Source of the DNA: Chromatiales bacterium (ex Bugula neritina AB1)
Lineage (GTDB): Bacteria > Pseudomonadota > Gammaproteobacteria > Granulosicoccales > Granulosicoccaceae
Assembly (NCBI GenBank): GCA_001730015.1
Contig: MDLA01000128.1
Coordinates: forward strand, 1 to 34,990
Length of the DNA stretch: 34,990 nt
Reading direction: 5' to 3'
The first letter of the stretch is position 1; every line of letters begins with the position of its first letter. Under the pieces are notes generated by a model that did no database searches, had not been told where the DNA came from, and saw only the letters and a program-made list of their open reading frames with translations. Below, in pieces: positions 6,988 through 15,442 of the stretch. The translations under genes and the position numbers were made by a program.

Positions 6988-7155
6988 ATGAATGGTATCT
7001 TTGGCTCATCGAACAACATATTTTCGCAAGCCTCAAGTCTGCTGCAGGAACAGCAGCGCGTGGGATTACAAAGCGCAGAATTCAGTGCGGCCTCGGGTTC
7101 TTTGCAGCAAGCACTGCAGGCGTTATCAACAGTCGCTCGAAATATACGTAACTAA
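6988..7155 (+). CDS. 55-aa helical protein, array copy 4
   Basis: Fourth copy, protein identical to the other three. GGAAAG lies about 10 nt before the ATG. It is followed by its own terminator and then, 117 bp after its stop, by the winged-helix gene. The DNA is as diverged from copies 1 and 2 at silent sites as they are from each other, except for the shared 5' codons 5-11 with copies 2 and 3. It is missed by a 60-residue cut-off in its own frame, where two overlapping out-of-frame ORFs could mislead annotation. Confidence 0.88.
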   Translation: MNGIFGSSNNIFSQASSLLQEQQRVGLQSAEFSAASGSLQQALQALSTVARNIRN

Positions 7156-7191
7156 AGCACTAACTGGCTGCTTGCGCAGTCAGTAGGTAAA

Positions 7192-7222
7192 GAAGGCCCG
7201 CCCTGGTAGCGGGCCTTTTTTA
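7192..7222 (+). terminator. Terminator of array copy 4
   Basis: AAGGCCCGC/GCGGGCCTT stem with a CCTGGTA-type loop, then six T. Its loop sequence is unrelated to the TTAT/GTAA loops of the other three terminators. Confidence 0.88.
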
Positions 7223-7272
7223 TCATGGTTAGAATAGCCAAGTACCGCATATTCTAATTCAGATCACAGCAT

Positions 7273-7620
7273 ATGAATAAAAAAGGACTGTTACAACAGT
7301 CAGTTGTAGTTACCCCGTTACTTGATGAACTTGAACTTACGGCCAGCGTAGATAATCGAGTCGAGAGGCTGTCGCCGCAGGAATATGAGCTATTTTCCCA
7401 ATTGTTGCGTTATCCGGAACAATCGATGAAACGGTATTCCCTCAAGGATGTCTGTTGCGATGATGCCAGCTCCCTGTCCGATCGGCGTTTGGATACGATG
7501 ATGCGCGCACTGATCAGCAAGGCGAACGTTTTGTGTCCGGAATTCCCGGTGCTGCGTTTCGTTGAGCCGGATAGTTATGTTTACACAGAGCAGCCTCCTC
7601 GCAAACCGAAGGAGGATTGA
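7273..7620 (+). CDS. Solitary winged-helix (Trans_Reg_C-like) protein
   Basis: 115 aa. The segment from about residue 35 to 102 (LSPQEYELFSQLLRYPEQ...SLSDRRLDTMMRALISKA...LRFVEPDSYVY) follows the OmpR/PhoB C-terminal winged-helix pattern: a 'LTPxEyeLL' start, a recognition helix 'RRLDTMMRALISK', and a hairpin ending 'G/DSYVY'. No receiver domain or membrane segment is attached, so any input must come from elsewhere. No ribosome binding site is obvious. Position directly after the four-copy array suggests it could regulate the array, but that is inference; a housekeeping association is equally possible. Confidence 0.6.
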   Translation: MNKKGLLQQSVVVTPLLDELELTASVDNRVERLSPQEYELFSQLLRYPEQSMKRYSLKDVCCDDASSLSDRRLDTMMRALISKANVLCPEFPVLRFVEPDSYVYTEQPPRKPKED

Positions 7621-7702
7621 GTGGTTATTCCGGAAGAGCGTTGGACTCACGAACAGATGTGACTGAACTCCATTGTTGTTGTTATCAAATTATGTCCGGG
7701 GC

Positions 7703-7885
7703 TTAGCACGCATTATTCACGGGATTGACGGAACCTCACTCGATCTTTGATTCCACAGAGAATTTTCTCTCTTGATAATTATCAGTAAGTATTCGGCGCG
7801 AGAAGAGAATCCACTGTGAAATCCCTGGTGTGAATAGATCAGGTCGGCGCGATATCCTCGCCACCCCATGAATAATGCGGGTTAG
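7703..7885 (+). mobile_element. MITE-like element, copy B
   Basis: 183 bp bounded on both sides by TTAG (7703-7706 and 7882-7885). Termini are CACGCATTATTCACGGG and, inverted, CCCGCATTATTCATGGG. Inside are a second inverted pair (TTTGATTCCACAGAGAA against TCCACTGTGAAATC), so the whole element could fold into a long imperfect hairpin. No coding capacity. Its right-hand TTAG contains, on the minus strand, the TAA stop codon of gloB. It closely matches element C at 29136. Confidence 0.8.
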
Positions 7886-8649
7886 AAGTTGTCTTTACGG
7901 GCACGAATTTCTGCGAAAACTTCGACATCACTTGCGTGCTGCATGTTCAATTGCGCTCGAATTTCAGGCGCGTCTGCCCGCAGGAAAGGGTTGGTTCGTA
8001 ATTCTTCGCTAAGTTTGCTTGGTACGGTGGGTTGGTTGTTTGCGCGCTTTTCTCGAATAGACTCAATACGACTTATCAGATCTTCGTTTTCAGGATCTAT
8101 TGTGATCGCGAAGCTGGCATTGGCTTCAGTATACTCGTGACTGCAGTAAACTGTGGTTTCGGGTGGTAGTTTTTTTAGTAGCTCCAGGCTGTTCCACATC
8201 ATCTCGGCGTCGCCTTCAAACAGCCTGCCACACCCTAGCGCGAAGAGGGTGTCTCCGGTAAAAACGGCGTTCTCTGAAGGGAGATAGAAGTTCATCATGT
8301 CCCTGGTGTGCCCGGGCGTGTGGATAACCTGTATCTCGACTCCAGCGAATTGGAAGGTGTCACCGTGCACAACCGTTTTGTCGAGTCCGGGTATCTGGCT
8401 GGACAAGCCGGGGCCAGTAACTTTGCAGTTGCTGTTTTTCTTTGCTGTTTCCAGCCCGGCTGTGTGATCAGCGTGATGATGTGTAATGAAAATATGGCTC
8501 AGAGACCAGCCATTGTCTTTCAGTGCTGCCTGCAACGCGTTGGCGTCTCCGGCATCAATCGCCGCGGTTTCACCTGTTTCCCGGCTGTGTAACAGTATTC
8601 CGTAGTTGTCAGAATTATAGGGATACTGAAAAATATCCAGTGATGGCAT
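7882..8649 (-). CDS. gloB: Hydroxyacylglutathione hydrolase (glyoxalase II)
   Basis: 255 aa, the normal length. The metallo-beta-lactamase metal motif T-H-H-H-A-D-H is at 56-62 (H57, H59, D61, H62). Further ligands lie in 'HTPGHTRD' and 'FTGDTLFALGCGRLFEG', and the glutathione-binding 'SHEYTEANASFA' segment is present. It hydrolyses S-lactoylglutathione to lactate and glutathione in methylglyoxal detoxification in the cytoplasm. The C-terminal helical domain ends RARKDNF, and the TAA stop sits inside the target repeat of the adjacent MITE-like element, so the element inserted at the stop without truncating the enzyme. Confidence 0.93.
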   Translation of the reverse strand: MPSLDIFQYPYNSDNYGILLHSRETGETAAIDAGDANALQAALKDNGWSLSHIFITHHHADHTAGLETAKKNSNCKVTGPGLSSQIPGLDKTVVHGDTFQFAGVEIQVIHTPGHTRDMMNFYLPSENAVFTGDTLFALGCGRLFEGDAEMMWNSLELLKKLPPETTVYCSHEYTEANASFAITIDPENEDLISRIESIREKRANNQPTVPSKLSEELRTNPFLRADAPEIRAQLNMQHASDVEVFAEIRARKDNF

Positions 8650-9068
8650 TTTGTGGTCTCTGTCGATGTTTAGTGTTTTAAGGTTACCAGCAATCCACTG
8701 GCAAATGGGTTAATTTAAACCGAGACGCTGTAAGTAAAAGTGGGCGAAATCAGACATAATTGTTTATGCCAGAGCAATACTTCTGGTGTGCCAATTTTGG
8801 TGTAAGTAAGGGAATAGTGCCAAAATTTGTTAACACTGTTCTACCCTTGATGGTGTAATCTCGGCATAATGCCATTGTTTTTATGTAATGACATAAAAAT
8901 GGAAATTTAGAGCAGAATCGTCAAGAATAACAATTTGTACAAAATCTGAAGCACTATGAAGAATAATGCGTGGCACTATTAGATCATAGGCAGAACGCAG
9001 CTCATGATTGAGACGCAAAGTCGACTACTCGACAGAATTTTACAGATCAAAATATTTAAGGGAAGCGA
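8650..9068. other. 420-bp divergent regulatory region (gloB / export genes)
   Basis: No gene is seen. A perfect 9-bp inverted repeat TTTTTATGT-AATG-ACATAAAAA lies at 8879-8900, about 170 bp before the barrel-protein ATG. A TCGGCATAATGCC segment just upstream of it (8862-8874) could be a promoter -10. The long spacing suggests an extended 5' UTR or a regulated promoter. Confidence 0.4.
8879..8900. promoter_or_regulatory. Perfect inverted repeat, candidate operator
   Basis: TTTTTATGT and ACATAAAAA are exact complements separated by AATG. It lacks a following T-run suited to termination in the plus direction (it is followed by TGGAAATTT), so an operator or RNA hairpin is more likely than a terminator. 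The binding protein is unknown. Confidence 0.4.
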
Positions 9069-10364
9069 ATGCAACTTGAAAAAACAGCGATGCCCACAGC
9101 GACCCGACTGAGTCGGTTAACTCTCGTGTCTGCTGCGCTGGCAGTGATGTTTGCAGGGACCGCGAAAGCCGTTGAACCCCGGGTTTATCAGCTCGAAGAT
9201 GGTGGCGCAATCGCTCCTCATCTGGCGTTGGAAATCGGCAATGACGACAACCCGTTGCGTCGGAACGAAGGGTCGAAGTCTTCGAGTTTTCTGAGAGTTC
9301 AGCCTCAGGTTCAGTATATTGTACAGCGACGCAACAATACTCTGAGTGTCGGATATACCGGTGATTATGTTCAGTACACTGAAGATTACTGTTTGTCGCA
9401 ATCTGGCGACTGCCAGTTCGGAGCACCGGATTTCAACAAGGCAAGCTATGAAGATCATCGCCTGGAGCTTAATGGCCGTTTGGAATTCAGCCGCCGCTTA
9501 CGTGCAACTTTGTTGTTGGCACGAGAGCTTGAGAATCAACCGCTTGGAACCGGCTTGTCCAGCGATGCCGGCACTCTGCAATCGCTGGTTGAGCCAGATT
9601 CGTTTCATCGCACCGCCGCGAGTGCTGTGGTATCTTACGGGGCGTCACAAGCCCGGGGTGAAGCGAGATTCGGATTAAGTTATACCGATCGGGACTTCCG
9701 CAGTGACAGCGCGAACCCCGGTAGAAATGCAGGACTTGACGGCCTTGGTGAAAGTTCCGTAACCCCGAGTGCTACCTTGCTGTATCGACTTGGTAGCCGT
9801 ACGCAGGTTTTTGCAGGATTCAGCCATTCTAATGTTACGGGCGGGAATTCTGAGCGGGATATCAGAAGTAGTTTCGCCGGTGTGGAGTTCGATGCCTCAG
9901 CAATAACATCGGGATCATTTCGGGTGAGTGATGTAAACGAAGATTTCTCCGATACCGGTGAAGATATCGATTACACCGGCTACAGTGTTGAAATAGTATG
10001 GAAACCTCGCCGTTTTTCCACTGTCACAATCGGTGGTAGTCGAGAAACCGAACGAGCCATAATCGACGATAACATTGGAATTAGCACGACGCTCGATGTT
10101 AACTGGGTCCACTATTGGAGAGATCGAATTTCTTCTGATGTCACTGTCGGTTGGGAGAAAAACAAAGATGTTGACGGCTCGGGTCAGGTCGCGAATAGCG
10201 ACGCTGATGACACCACGTTGAGGCTCCGGATCGGCGGCAACTACAATATCCGGCGGTGGTTGGATATTGGTGCTTTCATCGAAACTGATAACCGTGATGG
10301 TCAGGATGATTCCAGAGATTTTGATCGCACTGTTATCGGAATCACCGCAAACGGGACTATTTAA
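9069..10364 (+). CDS. Outer-membrane beta-barrel protein of exopolysaccharide type
   Basis: 431 aa. GGGAAG lies 7 nt before the ATG; an alternative ATG is 7 codons in. A signal peptide (basic RLSRL, hydrophobic LVSAALAVMFAG, cut after TAKA at about 34) is followed by alternating-residue beta strands throughout, such as 'VQYIVQRRNNTLSVGYTGDYVQY' type segments, ending with 'DRTVIGITANGTI', a pattern of outer-membrane barrels. The layout 'HLALEIGNDDNPLRRNE' near the start resembles the EpsL/BBP2-type barrels of polysaccharide loci. It precedes a Wza/GumB-like gene, suggesting the pair forms or supports a polysaccharide secretion route. Pore function is inferred. Confidence 0.75.
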   Translation: MQLEKTAMPTATRLSRLTLVSAALAVMFAGTAKAVEPRVYQLEDGGAIAPHLALEIGNDDNPLRRNEGSKSSSFLRVQPQVQYIVQRRNNTLSVGYTGDYVQYTEDYCLSQSGDCQFGAPDFNKASYEDHRLELNGRLEFSRRLRATLLLARELENQPLGTGLSSDAGTLQSLVEPDSFHRTAASAVVSYGASQARGEARFGLSYTDRDFRSDSANPGRNAGLDGLGESSVTPSATLLYRLGSRTQVFAGFSHSNVTGGNSERDIRSSFAGVEFDASAITSGSFRVSDVNEDFSDTGEDIDYTGYSVEIVWKPRRFSTVTIGGSRETERAIIDDNIGISTTLDVNWVHYWRDRISSDVTVGWEKNKDVDGSGQVANSDADDTTLRLRIGGNYNIRRWLDIGAFIETDNRDGQDDSRDFDRTVIGITANGTI

Positions 10365-10530
10365 GTTAAACAGTATGTGGCTCGAAAGCGCCGATTCAGT
10401 TAGCTCTGCTAAAATTGCTTAACCGGATAAGGTATTTTCGAAATTTTCATATGTTTTTTTAATTTTCGCGCCTGAGGGACTTCACAATTTCCGTCAGGCA
10501 ACAGCACACAATATTAGTACGGTAACAATC

Positions 10531-11112
10531 ATGTACAGACTACTATTATCAACTAAGTCACACAGCTTTATGTTTACCAAAACGTTCGTATTTTTGATTA
10601 CGTTGGTTGGATTTTCCCACATATCATTTGCTCAGCAAGTTGGCGGTGCCCCCAGCCAATATGTGCTGGAGGCCGGCGATCAGATTTACATTCAGGTGTT
10701 TGATGAGCCGGATTTGACTATGCGTCAGACTATTGCGCAATCCGGTGCAATAAATTATTCCTACCTCGGAACCATTCAGGTTGCCGGAAATACGCCAGAG
10801 CAACTAGCGCAGTCAATAACCGACAAACTGAGAGATGGGTACCTGAATAACCCTTCAGTTAACGTGACTGTCGAAAAATATCGCTCTTTCTTTGTTGATG
10901 GCGAAGTCCGGAGCCCCGGAAGCTATGGCTATGAGCCTGGCTTGACGCTGGCAAAAGCGGTTTCTCTTGCTGGTGGAATGACAGATCGGGCATCCCGCCG
11001 AAAGATTTTTCTAACAAGAGAAATTGATGGTCAGAAAAGACGTTATAATGTTGAAATGTCACAGCCGATCGAACCCGGTGATGTAATTAAAGTGGAGCAG
11101 GGTTTTTTCTAG
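10531..11112 (+). CDS. Polysaccharide export protein (Wza/GumB/KpsD-like)
   Basis: 193 aa from this ATG; an internal ATG at 10570 gives a more typical signal peptide (MFTKTFVFLITLVGFSHISF, then AQQVGG). Neither start has a strong ribosome binding site. The mature protein has the Poly_export domain ('YVLEAGDQIYIQVFDEPDL...GTIQVAGNTPEQLA') and one SLBB domain ('FVDGEVRSPGSYGYEPGLTLAKAVSLAGG'). It is short like GumB, not a full-length Wza, and has no lipobox cysteine. It would sit at the periplasmic/outer-membrane side of capsule or EPS export. No polymerase, PCP kinase or glycosyltransferase gene is adjacent in the window. Confidence 0.9.
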   Translation: MYRLLLSTKSHSFMFTKTFVFLITLVGFSHISFAQQVGGAPSQYVLEAGDQIYIQVFDEPDLTMRQTIAQSGAINYSYLGTIQVAGNTPEQLAQSITDKLRDGYLNNPSVNVTVEKYRSFFVDGEVRSPGSYGYEPGLTLAKAVSLAGGMTDRASRRKIFLTREIDGQKRRYNVEMSQPIEPGDVIKVEQGFF

Positions 11113-11136
11113 AGCGAAAAACAAAATTTTTATTGT

Positions 11137-11164
11137 AAAAAAAGCCGCGATTGCGGCTTTTTTT
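11137..11164 (+). terminator. Intrinsic terminator after the export gene
   Basis: A-run, AAAGCCGC/GCGGCTTT stem with a GATT loop, and a T-run. It closes the two-gene export unit and separates it from the ABC transporter operon. Confidence 0.92.
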
Positions 11165-11253
11165 GTGCGTGGTGCCTCGAACTAAAAGTCGTGACGCAAT
11201 CCTCATCGGGGTGCAGTATCATAGAGATACGACAACCCTGGAGGATAAATCAG

Positions 11254-12291
11254 ATGAATCGAATTTTTACTGCCGCTGCAGCAGGCCTGACTCTTGTTGG
11301 ATCCGTGTTGGCAGCACCGGCCTATGCTGGTAATGGCGATACGCTTAAAGCAGTACAGGAGCGTGGTAGCCTGCTGTGTTCTGGACACAATGGTAGCTTT
11401 CCGCCATTTGTTCAGGTTACTGACGACAACAAGTGGAGTGGCTACGACATCGACTATTGCCGCGCCATGGCTGTCGCCGTTCTCGGAAGTGACGATAAGC
11501 TGAAAGTTGTTCCAATCAGCTGGGCACAACGTTTTCCATCGCTTCAATCCGGCGATATAGATATCATCATTAAAGCGACTGGCTGGACAATGGGGCGCGA
11601 TACCGAGCTTGGGATACAGTTTTCCGTGCCGTATTTTGTAGGTGCCACCAACGTCATGATGCCAAAAGAACTGGGTAGCACAACGCCGGAAACGCTGGAT
11701 GGCGGTTCCTTGTGTGCCAATGCTGGAACATCCACCGAGCGCCTCGCCGCAAACTTTTTCAAAAGCCGCGGCTTAGATGTCGAAATGATCACTTTTGAGA
11801 AAAGCGAGGAAACTCGCGAAGCGTACTTTGCCGGTCGCTGCGATAGCATTGTTGGCTGGGGGCCGAACCTTGCCGTGACTCGCCAAAGCGCAGAGAATCC
11901 GGATGATCATGCCATGATGGACGTCGCGCTGGCGCTCGAGCCAGAAGCAGCTGCGATGCGGCAGGGTGATGATAACTGGGTGGATATTGCCAACTGGATG
12001 TTCGCAGTAACCTGGATTGCTGAATCAAAGGGTATTACCTCTGCCAATGTCGATGAGCACAAAGCAAATCCGGCTGACTCAACAGTTGAGAAGTTACTGG
12101 GTGTGAGCCCGGGTATCGGTGAACGCCTTGGTCTGGCAGATGACTGGGCCTACAACGTAATCAAGCAAATTGGCAACTCCGCCGAGATCTTTGATCGCAA
12201 TATCGGTGATGGATCCGTATACAAGCTTGATCGAGGATTGAACGCGCTCTGGAGTGACGGTGGCGTGATCGTGCCGATGATCCTTGACTAG
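11254..12291 (+). CDS. aapJ: Amino-acid ABC transporter substrate-binding protein (AapJ/BztA type)
   Basis: 345 aa from ATG 11254, chosen because GGAGGATAAATCAG precedes it and a signal peptide follows at once (MNRIFTAAAAGLTLVGSVLA, cut after PAYA at about 25). The 63 bp of open frame upstream have no ribosome binding site. 'ERGSLLCSGHNGSFPPF', 'GYDIDYCRAMAVAV' and 'TTPETLDGGSLCANAGTSTE' follow the family 3 binding proteins of the general L-amino-acid (Aap) and glutamate/glutamine/aspartate (Bzt) systems. It captures substrate in the periplasm for the permeases encoded next. Substrate is not certain, since the operon ends in a choline-sulfatase. Confidence 0.88.
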   Translation: MNRIFTAAAAGLTLVGSVLAAPAYAGNGDTLKAVQERGSLLCSGHNGSFPPFVQVTDDNKWSGYDIDYCRAMAVAVLGSDDKLKVVPISWAQRFPSLQSGDIDIIIKATGWTMGRDTELGIQFSVPYFVGATNVMMPKELGSTTPETLDGGSLCANAGTSTERLAANFFKSRGLDVEMITFEKSEETREAYFAGRCDSIVGWGPNLAVTRQSAENPDDHAMMDVALALEPEAAAMRQGDDNWVDIANWMFAVTWIAESKGITSANVDEHKANPADSTVEKLLGVSPGIGERLGLADDWAYNVIKQIGNSAEIFDRNIGDGSVYKLDRGLNALWSDGGVIVPMILD

Positions 12292-12428
12292 TTAATAGTC
12301 TGTCTATTTTGGCTCGCATGTTCTATACGGCGGTAATCTGTTTGTGATTGCCGCTGATTTTGTGTCTTACCCTTTTATAACGCACGTAGTATGAGTCGAG
12401 CTGGCTATATAGTACCGCGCAACTGATC

Positions 12429-13586
12429 ATGGGTTCCCTCCTACGAAACCGGAAATTCAGAGAAGCAATTCTGCAGGCAGTGATGTTGTCCGGGGCTGCT
12501 GTTCTGATTATAGCCATGATTCTGAATACCCGTTCGGCACTGGATGCTCAGAGCCTCACAACGGGTTTCGGCTTCCTGAATCGATCCACCGGTTGGGATT
12601 TTTCATTTTCTGTGCTCCCGTATACCATCAGCGACAGCTATTCCCGCACCCTGCTGATTGGAATTCTAAATACACTGTTGCTAGGGTTGCTTGGTATATT
12701 TTTCGCCACAGTGATTGGTGTTTTAATCGGTTTGATCCGAACCTCGCGTAATTATCTGTTCTCGTTTCTCGGCACGGTATACGTAGAGATATTCCGCAAC
12801 GTCCCGCTTATCCTGCAGGCGGTGTTCTGGTACTCGATTGTCTCTCATTTGCCACGCCCGAGATCAGCAATATCACTCGGTGATTCAATATTCTTAACCG
12901 GCCGCGGAGTCTATTTTCCAGTACTGAATATCGGATTGCCGGTAGTTGTTATTATGTGCGCTTTGGTTGTCACCTGGCTAATCGGACTGAAATGGTTTAA
13001 AAGGCGGCAGATGCAAGCACAATCCTACCGACGGGTAAAGCTGATAGGCTGGTGTGTGTTGTTGTTGTTATTGTGTGCTATCGGGTTTACATCGCATGCT
13101 CCCGATACACCATGGTTGAACATGCCGGCGCTTAAAGGGCTGAACTTTAGGGGCGGGTTACGGCTACCGCCTGAGTTAACTGCATTGGTTATAGCTATTG
13201 CCTTGTATGGCGGGGCTTATATAGGCGAAGTCGTAAGAGCCGGTCTGGTTTCGGTGCCACGCGGGCAGATAGAGGCGGGCTTTGTAAACGGCTTGAGCGC
13301 CTATCATATTTTTACACGTATCCGGCTACCACTGGCGGTTCGGGCGATACTGCCGTCACTTACCAATCAATATGTGCAGTTAATGAAAGCAACCACGATC
13401 GGACTGGTTGTGGGCTTCTCAGACTTTTTTATGATTGTCTCAACCTCGATCAATCAAAGTGGTCAGACCCTGGAATTGCTGGCAATTCTAATGGGCGGGT
13501 TCTTATTGATAAACCTAACAATAGCTTTCGTTATGAATACCATTAATCAGAAGATTGCGATTAAAGGGTACGAGGTTAAAAGCTGA
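12429..13586 (+). CDS. aapQ: ABC transporter permease (AapQ/BztB type)
   Basis: 385 aa, long for an amino-acid permease but normal for AapQ, which carries an inserted loop between helices. Many hydrophobic segments are visible, for example 'AVMLSGAAVLIIAMIL', 'TLLIGILNTLLLGLLGIFFATVIGV' (in parts) and 'LIGWCVLLLLLCAIGF'. The EAA-type loop is 'VPRGQIEAGFVNGLSAYHIFTRIRLPLAVRAILPSL' near residue 280-315. It lies 137 bp after the binding protein, and ends 3 bp before aapM. It forms the inner-membrane channel with aapM. Confidence 0.88.
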   Translation: MGSLLRNRKFREAILQAVMLSGAAVLIIAMILNTRSALDAQSLTTGFGFLNRSTGWDFSFSVLPYTISDSYSRTLLIGILNTLLLGLLGIFFATVIGVLIGLIRTSRNYLFSFLGTVYVEIFRNVPLILQAVFWYSIVSHLPRPRSAISLGDSIFLTGRGVYFPVLNIGLPVVVIMCALVVTWLIGLKWFKRRQMQAQSYRRVKLIGWCVLLLLLCAIGFTSHAPDTPWLNMPALKGLNFRGGLRLPPELTALVIAIALYGGAYIGEVVRAGLVSVPRGQIEAGFVNGLSAYHIFTRIRLPLAVRAILPSLTNQYVQLMKATTIGLVVGFSDFFMIVSTSINQSGQTLELLAILMGGFLLINLTIAFVMNTINQKIAIKGYEVKS

Positions 13587-13589
13587 TCT

Positions 13590-14672
13590 ATGGAAACCGC
13601 GATTGCAGATCAAACACCACCCCGTATTTCGTTAGCGGGTAAACTGAAAAAGAACCTGTTCAACGGGCCTGTTGACATCGTTGTTACGACTGCTTGTGCA
13701 GCACTCTTTTTTTATCTGCTATATCAGGTGATCGATTGGGCTTTTCTGTCGAGTGTATGGTCGGCCGACGAGGAACCCGTGTGCCGAACGACAGACGGGG
13801 CTTGTTGGTCGGTGATCGATGCACGGCATAGAATTATATTCTTTGGTCTGTTCCCGTATGAAGAGCACTGGCGGTCGACACTGGCCTGCTTTGTAATGGT
13901 CGCAACAATTGTTGCCTCATGTTTCTCTGTTGTCTGGAGTGCCCTCAGGCTCAGTGTGCTCTGGCTGCTTGGGTTTGGTGCATTTTATATTCTGATGCAT
14001 GGTGGCCTGTTCGGTCTAACGGTAGTTACTCCCGAGCGTTGGGGCGGATTAGCGCTAACCCTGTTTATATTTGCAGCAGTATCCCTTTTAGGGATGCCGC
14101 TCTCAGTTGTGTTAGCGCTGGGCCGCCGCTCAAAGTTACCTGTTGTCGCCCGCATGACCGGTTTGTTTATCGATTTTTTCCGCTCCTTGCCACTGTTGAC
14201 GATACTTTTCACCGCAGCCGTTATTACACCTTTCCTGCTTCCAGGCTGGCTTCAGACGGACAAGCTTTACCGGGTGATCATCGGCTTTGCTATATTTTTT
14301 GCCTGCTACCAGGCGGAAAACATACGTGCAGGTCTGCAGGCAATACCAACGGGGCAGGATGAGGCCGGGTTAACTCTGGGGCTGAATTACTGGCAACGGG
14401 TTTCGCGGTTGCAGCTGCCGCAGGCATTTCGCAATTCACTGCCGGCCATTGTCAATCAATTCGTGATTACATTTAAAGAAACCTCGATCGTAACCATAGT
14501 CGGTTTTTTCGAGATACTGGCGTCGGGTCATGCTGCTTACGGCACAGGACAATGGACGCCGCACTATGTCGAAGTGTATGTATTTATCGGCCTGATCTAT
14601 TTTGTTTTTGTTTTTTCATTATCACGATACGGCGCCTATCTGGAACGAACACTGAGAGTAGGTCATGGCTGA
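13590..14672 (+). CDS. aapM: ABC transporter permease (AapM/BztC type)
   Basis: 360 aa, ATG 3 bp after the aapQ stop. It has an N-terminal extension with a membrane helix ('[18 protein letters not shown]'), a periplasmic loop with a Cys pair ([10 protein letters not shown]), and a C-terminal transport domain with '[16 protein letters not shown]' and the EAA motif '[33 protein letters not shown]'. The frame overlaps the start of aapP by 8 bp (ATGGCTGA), a sign of translational coupling. The partner is AapQ in the inner membrane. Confidence 0.88.
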   Translation: METAIADQTPPRISLAGKLKKNLFNGPVDIVVTTACAALFFYLLYQVIDWAFLSSVWSADEEPVCRTTDGACWSVIDARHRIIFFGLFPYEEHWRSTLACFVMVATIVASCFSVVWSALRLSVLWLLGFGAFYILMHGGLFGLTVVTPERWGGLALTLFIFAAVSLLGMPLSVVLALGRRSKLPVVARMTGLFIDFFRSLPLLTILFTAAVITPFLLPGWLQTDKLYRVIIGFAIFFACYQAENIRAGLQAIPTGQDEAGLTLGLNYWQRVSRLQLPQAFRNSLPAIVNQFVITFKETSIVTIVGFFEILASGHAAYGTGQWTPHYVEVYVFIGLIYFVFVFSLSRYGAYLERTLRVGHG

Positions 14673-15423
14673 AAGCAATTCAGACACCAATGCGGCTATC
14701 ACTATGTCGGCAGTTAACAAATGGTTTGACGATTTCCATGTTTTGAAAGATATCAATTTGTCGGTAGGTGTTGGCGAGAAAATAGTGATATGCGGGCCGT
14801 CCGGCTCAGGCAAGTCGACGCTTATCCGCTGTGTGTGCAAACTGGAGGACCACCAGCGTGGCACTATTAATGTGCTTGGTACTGAATTGAACGACGACGT
14901 ATCCAATATTGACGAAATCCGCCGCGAAGTTGGTATGGTGTTTCAGCAATTCAATTTATTTCCGCATATGACTGTGCTGGAGAACTGTACCCTGGCGTTG
15001 ACACTCGTCCGTAAGAAAAGTCACAAAGAAGCCGATGAGATCGCCATGGGCTTCCTCAATAAAGTGCATATTCCGGAGCAGGCGAACAAGTATCCCGGTG
15101 AGTTGTCAGGCGGGCAGCAGCAACGTGTTGCCATTGCGCGCTCGCTGTGCATGAATCCTGAAATTATGTTGTTTGACGAACCCACATCTGCGCTTGACCC
15201 GGAGATGATCTCCGAAGTGCTTGACGTTATGGTATCTCTCGCGGAAGAAGGTATGACGATGATTTGCGTCACCCACGAAATGGGTTTTGCGCGGCGAGTT
15301 GCGGACAGGGTAATCTTCATGGATGCTGGCGAAATCGTAGAGCAGAATAACCCGGTCGCCTTCTTTGAAAATCCGGAAAACGAACGCACGCGGTTGTTTT
15401 TAAGCCAGATACTACAACACTGA
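14665..15423 (+). CDS. aapP: ABC transporter ATP-binding protein (AapP/BztD type)
   Basis: 252 aa. Walker A is GPSGSGKST at 44-52, Q-loop '[17 protein letters not shown]', signature '[15 protein letters not shown]', Walker B '[15 protein letters not shown]' and H-loop '[10 protein letters not shown]'. All catalytic elements are intact. The sequence 'VVCGPSG..T.IRC...LE.HQ.G.I' and '[13 protein letters not shown]' is typical of polar-amino-acid importers. It energises transport through the two permeases and is followed 19 bp later by the sulfatase gene, so they are likely one transcript. Confidence 0.93.
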   Translation: MAESNSDTNAAITMSAVNKWFDDFHVLKDINLSVGVGEKIVICGPSGSGKSTLIRCVCKLEDHQRGTINVLGTELNDDVSNIDEIRREVGMVFQQFNLFPHMTVLENCTLALTLVRKKSHKEADEIAMGFLNKVHIPEQANKYPGELSGGQQQRVAIARSLCMNPEIMLFDEPTSALDPEMISEVLDVMVSLAEEGMTMICVTHEMGFARRVADRVIFMDAGEIVEQNNPVAFFENPENERTRLFLSQILQH

Positions 15424-15442
15424 TTCGATAGCGAGTAACCGG

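Noticed and set aside
5664..7155. Type I toxin (Ldr/Ibs-like) tandem loci
   Set aside because: The tandem, self-terminated layout is similar, but the protein is polar and Gln/Ser-rich with no transmembrane segment, and no antisense RNA promoter was recognised.
5555..7222. CRISPR or REP-type interpretation of the repeated block
   Set aside because: The repeats are 168-bp coding sequences with silent divergence, leaders and terminators, not short identical repeats with spacers.
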